Shown in pieces: positions 1 to 4,880 of a stretch of DNA of 6,670 nucleotides. The stretch is taken from assembly GCA_014860175.1 (NCBI GenBank), contig JACZKF010000521.1, forward strand, positions 1 to 6,670, read 5' to 3'. The position numbers and the translations under genes are program-made. How positions within the stretch are numbered: the first letter of the stretch is position 1; each line of letters opens with the position of its first letter. Below the pieces are notes generated by a model. The model did not search any database, was not told the origin of the DNA, and saw only the letters and a list, made by a program, of their open reading frames with translations. Source of the stretch: Desulfuromonadales bacterium. Lineage in GTDB: Bacteria; Desulfobacterota; Desulfuromonadia; Desulfuromonadales; JACZKF01.

Positions 1-314
1 CCTTTCTCCAGCGGCTGCAGCAGCTGGGGCGCCGGCAGGTGATCGTCACCGGCATGGAGGCCCATGTCTGCGTCTGGCAGACGGTTCTCGGACTGCTCCA
101 GGCCGGCTATCAGGTCCACCTGGTGCGCGATGCGATCATCGCCCGGGGCAAAATCGACTACCTCAATACCCTGGAGAGCGCCCGTCAGGCCGGGGCAGTG
201 GTCACCACTGCCGAAACCGCCATCTTCCAGCTGCTGCAGACCGCCGAGGCGACCGAGTTCAAGGCGATCTCGGCCCTGGTCAAGGAACGCTTTACCTCGG
301 CCGAGGCGAAGTGA
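1..314 (+). CDS. Isochorismatase-family cysteine hydrolase (3' part only)
   Basis: The reading frame is open from the window edge (first full codon at 3) to TGA at 312-314, so only the last ~103 residues are present. The fragment carries the C-terminal half of the isochorismatase-like fold. The segment VTGMEAHVCVWQT contains the nucleophilic cysteine (codon 69-71), preceded by the G-M-E-A-H pattern typical of ISOC1/ISOC2-type and YcaC-like hydrolases. The following LLQAGYQVHLVRDAI strand-helix and the AGAVVTTAETAIFQLL region also match that family, as does the FKAIS.LVK tail. Family members hydrolyse small amides or vinyl ethers through a Cys-Asp-Lys triad; the Asp and Lys would lie upstream of the window. 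The true substrate cannot be told. The gene overlaps the next one by 4 nt (GTGA), which suggests translational coupling. Confidence 0.85.
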   Translation, partial: FLQRLQQLGRRQVIVTGMEAHVCVWQTVLGLLQAGYQVHLVRDAIIARGKIDYLNTLESARQAGAVVTTAETAIFQLLQTAEATEFKAISALVKERFTSAEAK

Positions 315-727
315 CCGAGCCGGCGCTGGTCAAGGACAACGCCTGCTTCGTCTGCGGACCAGCCAACGGCCGGGGGCTGCAGGCGCAGTTCGAACTTGAC
401 CCGGCGGCGCGGGCCGCCTGGAGCCGCCTGACCCTCCCCGACTGGACCCAAGGGTGGCAGGGGGTGGTGCATGGCGGCATCCTCTCCACCCTCCTCGATG
501 AGGTCAGCGTCCATGCCGGGCGCACCGTTGGCCCCCATCCGGTGACGGCGGAGCTGACGGTGCGCTTTCGCAAGCCGGTGGCGGTCGGAAGTACGATCGA
601 GGTGCGGGGCGAAGTGGTCGAAGTCCGCCGCCGGCTGCTGCAGGTGCGCTCCTGGCTGGCGATCGCCGGCGAGACGTACGTCGAAGCCGAGGCGAGGGTG
701 ATGCTGGTCCGGCTTCCCATCGATTGA
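311..727 (+). CDS. PaaI-type hotdog-fold thioesterase
   Basis: This 138-residue protein begins at a GTG that overlaps the preceding stop codon (GTGA, 311-314). Its length is that of a single hotdog domain. The N-terminus has the CFVCGP.N..GL signature (C12, C15) common in this thioesterase group. The central helix segment GWQGVVHGGILSTLLDEV holds the HGG motif (H54-G56) and the acidic D63/E64 expected at the active site. The C-terminal half is beta-rich (TAELTVRFRKPV, then EVRGEVVEV). Such enzymes hydrolyse acyl-CoA thioesters in the cytoplasm, usually as dimers or tetramers. The acyl specificity cannot be read from sequence. Coupling to the upstream cysteine hydrolase suggests co-expression, but no shared pathway is evident. 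Confidence 0.85.
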   Translation: MTEPALVKDNACFVCGPANGRGLQAQFELDPAARAAWSRLTLPDWTQGWQGVVHGGILSTLLDEVSVHAGRTVGPHPVTAELTVRFRKPVAVGSTIEVRGEVVEVRRRLLQVRSWLAIAGETYVEAEARVMLVRLPID

Positions 728-768
728 CACTTTCTGATCAGCCGGTGGGGTAGACTCCGGGGTAGCTT

Positions 769-789
769 GCGACTCGGGACTTGGGACAA
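769..789. repeat. Degenerate heptad repeat (GGGACTT-like)
   Basis: Three consecutive 7-base units, GCGACTC, GGGACTT and GGGACAA, lie just upstream of the DUF296 gene. The core GACT/GAC recurs exactly every 7 bases. This resembles the short tandemly repeated heptamers found between genes in some bacteria. With only three imperfect units, chance cannot be excluded. Confidence 0.4.
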
Positions 790-804
790 TCAGTGGGGTG
801 AGCG

Positions 805-1239
805 ATGAAGTATCAGGTCGGTAAGCCGGGAAGAGTCGTCATCGCCCGTTTCGGCGACGGCGATGATGTCCTGGCCGGGTTGGTGGAGATCGCCAGAAAA
901 GAGGAGATCCGGGCAGCCCAGTTCCAGGTGGTCGGCGGTCTGCGCCGAGGGCGCTACGTGGTTGGCCCGGCCAAGGAAGGGATGCCGCCGGTGCCGGTCT
1001 GGCGCGAGTTCACCGAGGCCCACGAAGTGGTCGCCAACGGGACCATTTTCTGGCAGGGGGAGGAGCCGAAGATCCATTGCCACGGCGCCTACGGCCGCGG
1101 CGGGGAGGTCAGCGCCGGCTGTTTGCGCGACGGGGTGGAGACCTTTCTGGTGCTGGAAGCGGTGATCACGGAAATCATCGGCGTCGAGGCGACCCGGGAA
1201 CTCGACCCGGTCTCGGGGATGGTCCTGCTGAAGCTGTAA
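805..1239 (+). CDS. PPC/DUF296 domain protein
   Basis: This 144-residue protein is a single PPC (plants and prokaryotes conserved, DUF296) domain. Visible hallmarks are an N-terminal beta segment (GRVVIARFGDGDDV), the helix plus strand around residues 22-46 ending in a GG turn, and the HCHG motif at 91-94 followed by a glycine-rich loop (GAYGRGG). A hydrophobic C-terminal strand pair follows (ETFLVLEAVITEIIG). The histidines resemble the metal-binding HxH of the family. In plants the domain occurs with AT-hooks; bacterial stand-alone versions form trimers and their role is poorly known, so DNA binding should not be assumed. The ATG at 805 has a purine-rich GGGGTGAG at 795-802 close upstream. 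The stop codon is one base from that of the convergent gene at 1241. Confidence 0.85.
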   Translation: MKYQVGKPGRVVIARFGDGDDVLAGLVEIARKEEIRAAQFQVVGGLRRGRYVVGPAKEGMPPVPVWREFTEAHEVVANGTIFWQGEEPKIHCHGAYGRGGEVSAGCLRDGVETFLVLEAVITEIIGVEATRELDPVSGMVLLKL

Positions 1240-1240
1240 G

Positions 1241-1510
1241 TCAGGGTTCGGCCAGAAGGGTCGCCAGCTTCCGCAGTTTCTCCTCCACCGCTTGCGAGAG
1301 CTTGTCTTCGCCCAACATGTAGGCGAGCTGATGGACCATCAGCCAGACGTCGGCCAATTCGGCGACGACCGCCTCGGTGCCGATCCGCCCGCGCTTGAAA
1401 TGTTTGAGGGCGGCGATCAGCTCGGCGCACTCCTTGATCGCCTGATCGTACTGCGCCTCCGCCCCCCACTTCTCCAGACTGGCCTTGTAGATCTCCGCGT
1501 AATCCTTCAA
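1241..1510 (-). CDS. MazG-like nucleotide pyrophosphohydrolase
   Basis: This small all-alpha protein of 89 residues has the metal-binding pattern of the MazG/dUTPase-like NTP pyrophosphatase superfamily: E27-x2-E30 in the first helix (KECAELI) and E51-x2-D54 in the second (ELADVWLM). Family members hydrolyse (d)NTPs to NMP and pyrophosphate using Mg2+, often as house-cleaning enzymes; the preferred nucleotide is unknown here. The start is uncertain. The best candidate is TTG at 1508-1510, preceded by GGGGGCGAG. An in-frame ATT six codons upstream is a less likely alternative, and a TGA directly before it blocks further extension. The gene lies 39 nt downstream of the acyltransferase, in the same direction and with an ATTCAAA repeat between, so co-transcription is likely. 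Confidence 0.8.
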   Translation of the reverse strand: MKDYAEIYKASLEKWGAEAQYDQAIKECAELIAALKHFKRGRIGTEAVVAELADVWLMVHQLAYMLGEDKLSQAVEEKLRKLATLLAEP

Positions 1511-1521
1511 CTCGCCCCCGT

Positions 1522-1557
1522 ATTCAATTCAAAATTCAAAATTCAGCATTCAAAATT
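1522..1557. repeat. ATTCAAA heptad tandem repeat
   Basis: The tract has strict 7-base periodicity: a partial ATTCA, then ATTCAAA, ATTCAAA, ATTCAGC, ATTCAAA and a partial ATT. It is sharply AT-rich against very GC-rich surroundings. It fills most of the gap between two minus-strand genes, and its right end contains the stop codon of the acyltransferase (TGA on the minus strand, 1550-1552). Similar ATTCAAA heptads are known as short tandemly repeated repetitive sequences, notably in cyanobacteria. Confidence 0.85.
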
Positions 1558-2335
1558 GCTCCTCCTGCCACTGCGCCAGCTTCCCCTGAATAAACTCGAC
1601 CACCGCCGCCTGCGTCGCCGAGCCGTTGCCTTCGACGGCGATCGGAGGACCGAAGGCGAAGTGGACCCGCCGGGTCGGGTCGATGCGGCCGAAATCCTTG
1701 AACCAGCGGCCGTTCCCCCAGGCGTCGGTCTTCAGCGCCACCGGCACCACCGGGACGGCGGCCCGCTTGGCCAGTTTGATCCCGATACTGTTGAACTGCG
1801 CCGGATTGAAGTCGACGGTACGGGTGGTCTGGGGGAAAACCGCGATCGACACGCCGCTCTGCAGCCGTTTTGTCCCTTCCTCCAGCACCACCTTCAGGTC
1901 GTCGCGAGGGTTGCTGCGTTCCACCACCACCGGATTGCGCGAGACCATGACATGGCGAAAAATCGGATAGTCGACCAGGCTCTTCTTGACCACGAAGGTC
2001 ACCGGCTGGTGGGCGACGATCAGCGTCGGCAGGACAAAGGTCTCCAGGGTGCTCATGTGGTTGCCGATGAAGACGCAGGGAGAGCTCAGAGAGGAGAAGT
2101 TCTCCACCCCCTCGATCTGGAACTCGACCCCGACCGCTTCCAGCGCCTCGATGATTCGGCGACTGCTCTCCCCCCAGGCACGATCGTCGTAGTCCCCCTG
2201 GCGCGCCTGCCGGCTGGCCTGCCAGACGGTATTCACCATCGACAGGTAGAAACAGAGAGAGGGGCAGGCCCGACTCCACGGCGTCACCGGGCGCTTGGCG
2301 CTGGTGTAATCCCCCTGCAGTGAGTTGGTAGGCAA
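1550..2335 (-). CDS. Lysophospholipid acyltransferase (PlsC/LPLAT-like)
   Basis: This 261-residue protein resembles 1-acyl-glycerol-3-phosphate acyltransferases, which transfer acyl groups to lysophospholipids at the inner membrane. Block I is NHMSTLE (N92-E98), an HX4E where the usual motif is HX4D. Block III is FPQTTRT (167-173) in place of FPEGTRS. A block-IV-like VPVVPVAL follows, then KTDAWGNG. The same variant blocks are familiar to me from deltaproteobacterial homologues, so this is probably an active subfamily, not a decayed gene. The TTG start at 2335 is chosen because GGAGG lies 7 nt upstream. A sigma-70-like promoter sits at 2368-2396. No strong signal peptide is seen; residues 23-40 are only moderately hydrophobic. 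The precise substrate is inferred from the family. Confidence 0.85.
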   Translation of the reverse strand: MPTNSLQGDYTSAKRPVTPWSRACPSLCFYLSMVNTVWQASRQARQGDYDDRAWGESSRRIIEALEAVGVEFQIEGVENFSSLSSPCVFIGNHMSTLETFVLPTLIVAHQPVTFVVKKSLVDYPIFRHVMVSRNPVVVERSNPRDDLKVVLEEGTKRLQSGVSIAVFPQTTRTVDFNPAQFNSIGIKLAKRAAVPVVPVALKTDAWGNGRWFKDFGRIDPTRRVHFAFGPPIAVEGNGSATQAAVVEFIQGKLAQWQEEQF

Positions 2336-2342
2336 AGGTTGT

Positions 2343-2347
2343 CCTCC
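2343..2347 (-). promoter_or_regulatory. Shine-Dalgarno supporting the TTG start of the acyltransferase
   Basis: GGAGG is read on the minus strand, separated by 7 nt from the TTG at 2333-2335. This spacing is why the rare TTG start is preferred to any downstream ATG such as codon 33. Confidence 0.7.
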
Positions 2348-2367
2348 GGTGGGGAAGTTGCGCGCTT

Positions 2368-2396
2368 AATGTAGGATCAAATCGCGGGCCTGGCAA
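2368..2396 (-). promoter_or_regulatory. Probable sigma-70 promoter for the acyltransferase/MazG-like unit
   Basis: On the minus strand, TTGCCA (2391-2396; 5 of 6 matches to TTGACA) and TACATT (2368-2373; 4 of 6 to TATAAT) are separated by exactly 17 bp. The predicted transcript would begin about 20-25 nt before the GGAGG ribosome-binding site. The element lies in the 82-nt gap between the cyclic-nucleotide-binding gene and the acyltransferase, so the latter can be expressed independently. Confidence 0.6.
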
Positions 2397-2417
2397 ACGA
2401 AAAGAGTGGGCGGCCGC

Positions 2418-2948
2418 TCAGAAAATGGAGGCCAGTCGCTCGTAGGAGCGGGTGAGGCGACGCGAGACGGTGAGCAGCATCCCTTGCAGGAGGTGGATGC
2501 CGAGGGGGGGGCGTTCGGCCAGGAGGCGCTGCAGGTTGGCGCGGCTGAGCAGAATCAGATCGAGGCGATCGAGGACGACCGCCGTTTCGCTCCGCGGCGA
2601 CCCTTCGAGGACCGACAACTCGCCCACCATGGCGCCGCGGCTGAGGATTCCGACCACGATCGGCTTGCCGGCAAACTCCGTCTGCTTGCTGATCTCCAGC
2701 CGGCCGGAGACGACGAACGCAATAAAATCGCCGCTCTCCCCCTCCTGCCACAAGGTCGCGCCGGCCGGCAGCTGCCGGCATTCGAAATAGCCGGCCGTCT
2801 GGTCGAGATTTTCCTCGGCCATGAAGCTGAAAAACCGCAGTTCGCGCTTCATCCGGCCACATAACCGTTCGCGGCACTCACCGTCGTTGCACGGTTTTTC
2901 CCCGGTCAGGGTCACCTCGTCAAGGTCGGCCAGCAACGGATCTTTCAT
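2418..2948 (-). CDS. Stand-alone cyclic nucleotide-binding domain protein
   Basis: The preferred ATG (2946-2948) gives 176 residues and has GAGGAG 7 nt upstream. The frame is open further upstream to 3137, but that stretch crosses the promoter and has no protein-like character. Residues ~37-150 form a cNMP-binding beta-roll: YFECRQLPAGATLWQEGESGD, then FVVSGRLEI, then the phosphate-binding cassette G109-E110-L111 to R119-S120-E121-T122-A123. E110 and R119, which hold cyclic-nucleotide ribose and phosphate in CRP/PKA, are present, so ligand binding is plausible. The protein ends soon after the C-helix (LLTVSRRLTRSYERL), so the helix-turn-helix of Crp/Fnr regulators is absent. The N-terminus carries three spaced cysteines (C20, C25, C30) and a fourth is at C57. 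The partner or output is unknown. Confidence 0.8.
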   Translation of the reverse strand: MKDPLLADLDEVTLTGEKPCNDGECRERLCGRMKRELRFFSFMAEENLDQTAGYFECRQLPAGATLWQEGESGDFIAFVVSGRLEISKQTEFAGKPIVVGILSRGAMVGELSVLEGSPRSETAVVLDRLDLILLSRANLQRLLAERPPLGIHLLQGMLLTVSRRLTRSYERLASIF

Positions 2949-2955
2949 CAGGAAT

Positions 2956-2961
2956 CTCCTC
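2956..2961 (-). promoter_or_regulatory. Shine-Dalgarno fixing the start of the cNMP-binding gene
   Basis: GAGGAG on the minus strand lies 7 nt before the ATG at 2946-2948. It supports the 176-residue form over longer in-frame versions. Confidence 0.65.
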
Positions 2962-2976
2962 ATCGTGGCTGGGGTG

Positions 2977-3006
2977 TTTACTGGCATGGCAGAATCACTA
3001 TATAAT
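2977..3006 (+). promoter_or_regulatory. Possible plus-strand promoter overlapping the divergent one
   Basis: A perfect TATAAT (3001-3006) is preceded after 18 bp by TTTACT (2977-2982), or after 17 bp by TTACTG. It would produce a ~180-nt leader ahead of the FmdB-family gene, which also has a closer and better-spaced promoter. The -10 bases coincide with those of the minus-strand promoter, so this may simply be a byproduct of that AT-rich box. Confidence 0.3.
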
Positions 3007-3026
3007 AGCCACCGAGCCGGCTGCAA
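2997..3026 (-). promoter_or_regulatory. Probable promoter for the cNMP-binding gene
   Basis: On the minus strand, TTGCAG (3021-3026) is followed after 16 bp by TATATA (2999-3004), or after 18 bp by TATAGT (2997-3002). Transcription would start near 2990, about 30 nt before GAGGAG. The -10 region overlaps a TATAAT on the opposite strand (3001-3006). Confidence 0.5.
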
Positions 3027-3130
3027 GAACTGGCGGGGAGAAGATGGCAGAAGAGGCGGAAAACGCCCATCTGGCGCGACCGAGAAGGTCCTTGTCCTGC
3101 TGATTTTTGCCGGACCGGGCTTGCCAGGAC

Positions 3131-3159
3131 TTGACAAAGCTTTCCCAAGCCATTAGATT
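3131..3159 (+). promoter_or_regulatory. Strong sigma-70 promoter for the FmdB-family gene
   Basis: A consensus TTGACA (3131-3136) is followed after exactly 17 bp by TAGATT (3154-3159). The start point would be near 3166, leaving a short leader with GGAGGTG at 3181-3187, which is 5 nt before the ATG at 3193. Confidence 0.7.
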
Positions 3160-3192
3160 AGCGGCAGAAATCATTTAATTGGAGGTGTTTCC

Positions 3193-3447
3193 ATGCCCAT
3201 GTACGAATATCGGTGCGATCAGTGCGGAGTGGTTTTCGAGGCTCGGCAGAAGTTTTCCGATGCCCCTTTGACCGAGTGTAACAGCTGCGGTGGCAGCGTT
3301 CAGAAGCTGATCTCCCAGACCTCCTTCTCCCTCAAGGGGAATGGTTGGTACCAGCAGGGCTATAGCGAAAAACCGGCCCCCGCCTGTGCTCCAGCCGGAG
3401 GGGGAGGGAGCTGCGCCGGCTGCCCGAAAGCGGCGGCCAACGAGTAG
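3193..3447 (+). CDS. FmdB-family zinc ribbon protein
   Basis: This 84-residue protein opens with MPMYEYRCDQCGVVFE, the standard start of the FmdB/CxxC_CXXC_SSSS regulatory-type family. Two CxxC knuckles (C8/C11 and C29/C32) would bind one zinc. The linker after them (KLISQTSFSLKGNGWYQQGY) is also typical. The tail is low-complexity, with alanine, proline and glycine plus three more cysteines (CAP...CAGCP). The family name comes from a putative regulator near formamidase genes, but the molecular role is not established, and regulation of a particular operon should not be inferred. GGAGGTG at 3181-3187 and the promoter at 3131-3159 support the start. Confidence 0.88.
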   Translation: MPMYEYRCDQCGVVFEARQKFSDAPLTECNSCGGSVQKLISQTSFSLKGNGWYQQGYSEKPAPACAPAGGGGSCAGCPKAAANE

Positions 3448-3460
3448 GCCCAACCTTCCG

Positions 3461-3490
3461 ATCCCCGGCCCGGTTCACTGGACCGGGGAT
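3461..3490 (+). terminator. Probable terminator after the FmdB-family gene
   Basis: ATCCCCGG (3461-3468) pairs perfectly with CCGGGGAT (3483-3490). Two further C-G pairs form inside after a 1x1 mismatch, leaving a small loop. The hairpin begins 13 nt after the stop codon. The downstream tract is T-enriched but broken (TCTGGTCTCTG), so termination may be partial or the hairpin may only stabilise the 3' end. Confidence 0.5.
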
Positions 3491-3533
3491 TCTGGTCTCT
3501 GCCCTGTTTAGCGGTCGGGACGCAAGGAACTGC

Positions 3534-4673
3534 ATGCGGAAAAAACGTCTTCTCCTGCCTCTGGCGCTTATCCTCAGCGGCGGCACCCTGCTCAGTATGG
3601 TCGCCTGTGCCAACATGGGTTATTATGCCCGCGCCACCCAGGGGCACTTGAGTCTGATCACCAGCCGCAAGCCGATCAAAAGCCTCATTGTCGAGCCCAG
3701 CCTCAATCCGAAGCTGCGCGCCAATCTGGAGCGGGTGCTGGCCATCCGCGACTTTGCCAGCCGCGAACTGCGGCTGCCGGAGAACGGCAGCTACCGCTCC
3801 TATGTCGAGGTCCCGCGGCCGCATGTGGTCTGGAACGTGGTCGCCACCCCGGAGTTTGACCTGCGTCCGGTCCAGTGGTGCTTCCCGGTGGCCGGTTGCG
3901 TCAACTACCGCGGTTTCTTCTCGCCGGAGGAGGCGGGTGCCTTCGCCGAAGGGTTGCGGGAAAAGGGGCACGACGTCTATATGTACGGCGTCAATGCCTA
4001 CTCGACCCTCGGCTGGTTCGACGACCCCGTTCTCAGCACCTTCTTTACCCGCGCCGAGGAAGATCTCGCTGGGCTCATTTTCCATGAGCTGTCCCACCAG
4101 GTGGCTTATGTGAAAAACGATACCACCTTTAACGAGTCGTTCGCCAAGGCGGTGGAGATGGAGGGGGTGGCGCGCTGGCTGGCGGCCAAGGGAGAGGAAG
4201 AGCGGATTCAGAGTTACCTGGAGAACTCCCAGCGCCATGAAGAGTTCGTCTCTCTGGTCAAGCAATACCAGCGTCGGCTGCAGGCCATCTACCACCTGCC
4301 GGTGGAGGAGAAGGCCAAACGCGACGAAAAAGTTGTCGCTTTCCGGGAGTTGCGCGAGGCTCACGAACAACTCAAGGAGTCGTCCTGGGGGGGGTACAAG
4401 GGGTACGATCGCTGGTTCGCCGAACTGAACAATGCCAAGATTGCCTCCATCAACACCTACTACACCCATGTCCCTGCGTTCCAGGCGCTGCTGCGCCGCC
4501 ATCACGGCAACCTCCCCGCTTTCTACCAGCAGGTGAAAAATATGGGGCGGCTACCCTACGATCGGCGCCAGGCGCAACTGGCCAAGCTGCACTCCGAGTT
4601 CGTCGCCGACCTCCCCCCGGTGGGCGCCCGGCTCTCGCTAAAAGAGAGCCCTTCGGGAGGCGAAAAGCTCTAA
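3534..4673 (+). CDS. Putative lipoprotein zinc aminopeptidase (PF10023/COG4324-like)
   Basis: This 379-residue protein has the zinc metalloprotease motif HELSH (H184-H188) in LIFHELSHQVAY, followed by FNESFAKAVEMEGVARWL. There E201 is the likely third zinc ligand and E185 the catalytic base. The pattern HExxHQ...NESFA...E.EG is that of the DUF2265/Aminopep family. The N-terminus is a lipoprotein-like signal: MRKKR, a hydrophobic run, then SMVAC with C25 as lipidation site; the -3 methionine is not ideal. The family's GYYA.A..GHL..I segment follows directly (29-43). It is probably anchored in the cell envelope facing the periplasm. The ATG has AAGGA at 3524-3528. The gene is flanked by terminators on both sides, so it seems to be a single-gene unit. 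Peptidase activity is inferred from the family. Confidence 0.85.
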   Translation: MRKKRLLLPLALILSGGTLLSMVACANMGYYARATQGHLSLITSRKPIKSLIVEPSLNPKLRANLERVLAIRDFASRELRLPENGSYRSYVEVPRPHVVWNVVATPEFDLRPVQWCFPVAGCVNYRGFFSPEEAGAFAEGLREKGHDVYMYGVNAYSTLGWFDDPVLSTFFTRAEEDLAGLIFHELSHQVAYVKNDTTFNESFAKAVEMEGVARWLAAKGEEERIQSYLENSQRHEEFVSLVKQYQRRLQAIYHLPVEEKAKRDEKVVAFRELREAHEQLKESSWGGYKGYDRWFAELNNAKIASINTYYTHVPAFQALLRRHHGNLPAFYQQVKNMGRLPYDRRQAQLAKLHSEFVADLPPVGARLSLKESPSGGEKL

Positions 4674-4757
4674 GCAGGTCGATCCTTCGGAACATCTGGC
4701 CCCTCGCATCTCGACCTTTTGCGCGGCCGGAAGCGCGGAGTCTTTCAACACCCCGCA

Positions 4758-4790
4758 GGGGGGCGGCTAACGGCTGCCCCCCTGGTTTTT
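4758..4790 (+). terminator. Intrinsic terminator of the aminopeptidase gene
   Basis: GGGGGGCGGC (4758-4767) pairs with GCTGCCCCCC (4773-4782) through 10 bp, including one G-U pair, around a 5-base loop. TGG and then five T (4786-4790) follow. It lies 85 nt after the aminopeptidase stop codon. An overlapping smaller hairpin, CCCC-GCA-GGGG (4751-4761), could compete with it. Confidence 0.8.
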
Positions 4791-4823
4791 GTCCGCAGTG
4801 TGTCGGCGGCAGGTACTCTCTCC

Positions 4824-4852
4824 TTTACAATCGTTCTCCCCTTTCGTATAGT
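4824..4852 (+). promoter_or_regulatory. Sigma-70 promoter for folD
   Basis: TTTACA (4824-4829; 5 of 6 matches) and TATAGT (4847-4852; 5 of 6) are spaced by exactly 17 bp. They sit 29 bp before the chosen GTG start, just after the terminator of the preceding unit. Because the promoter lies inside the longer open frame that begins at 4719, it also argues against a start upstream. Confidence 0.7.
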
Positions 4853-4867
4853 ATTTTTCTCATTTCC

Positions 4868-4874
4868 AGGAGGT
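4868..4874 (+). promoter_or_regulatory. Shine-Dalgarno fixing the GTG start of folD
   Basis: AGGAGGT stands 6 nt before the GTG at 4881. The frame is open upstream to 4719, but this near-perfect site, the promoter position and the usual FolD length all point to 4881. Confidence 0.75.
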
Positions 4875-4880
4875 CACGCG

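Noticed and set aside
724..756. Promoter for the DUF296 gene using TTGACA (724-729) and TAGACT (751-756)
   Set aside because: The spacer is 21 bp, too long for a sigma-70 promoter, and nothing better occurs at 16-18 bp. It is not listed as a feature.
1292..2323. Long plus-strand open frame (about 343 codons) opposite the MazG-like and acyltransferase genes
   Set aside because: It is antisense to two genes with clear family motifs, has low-complexity His/Arg/Asp/Leu-rich composition and shows no recognisable domain. It is a GC-rich shadow frame.
3064..3076. CGCC/GGCG hairpin in the FmdB leader as a riboswitch or attenuator
   Set aside because: It has only 4 bp of pairing, no T-run directly after it and no alternative structure that I could recognise.
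2949..3137. 63-codon N-terminal extension of the cNMP-binding protein
   Set aside because: It would include the promoter at 2997-3026, and its sequence is Pro/Ser/Arg-rich without family similarity. GAGGAG precedes the internal ATG.
3360..4505. Long minus-strand open frame (about 381 codons) opposite the aminopeptidase
   Set aside because: The plus strand encodes a full-length protein with signal peptide, HExxH and a good ribosome-binding site. The antisense translation has no motif and crosses a terminator.
4630..4650. GGCTCTC/GAGAGCC hairpin near the 3' end of the aminopeptidase gene as a terminator
   Set aside because: It is inside the coding sequence, has a 7-base loop and no T-run. A proper terminator follows at 4758-4790.
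4719..4880. 54-codon N-terminal extension of folD from ATG 4719
   Set aside because: It spans an intrinsic terminator and the folD promoter, lacks a ribosome-binding site and would make the protein longer than the family norm. The GTG at 4881 has AGGAGGT in place.
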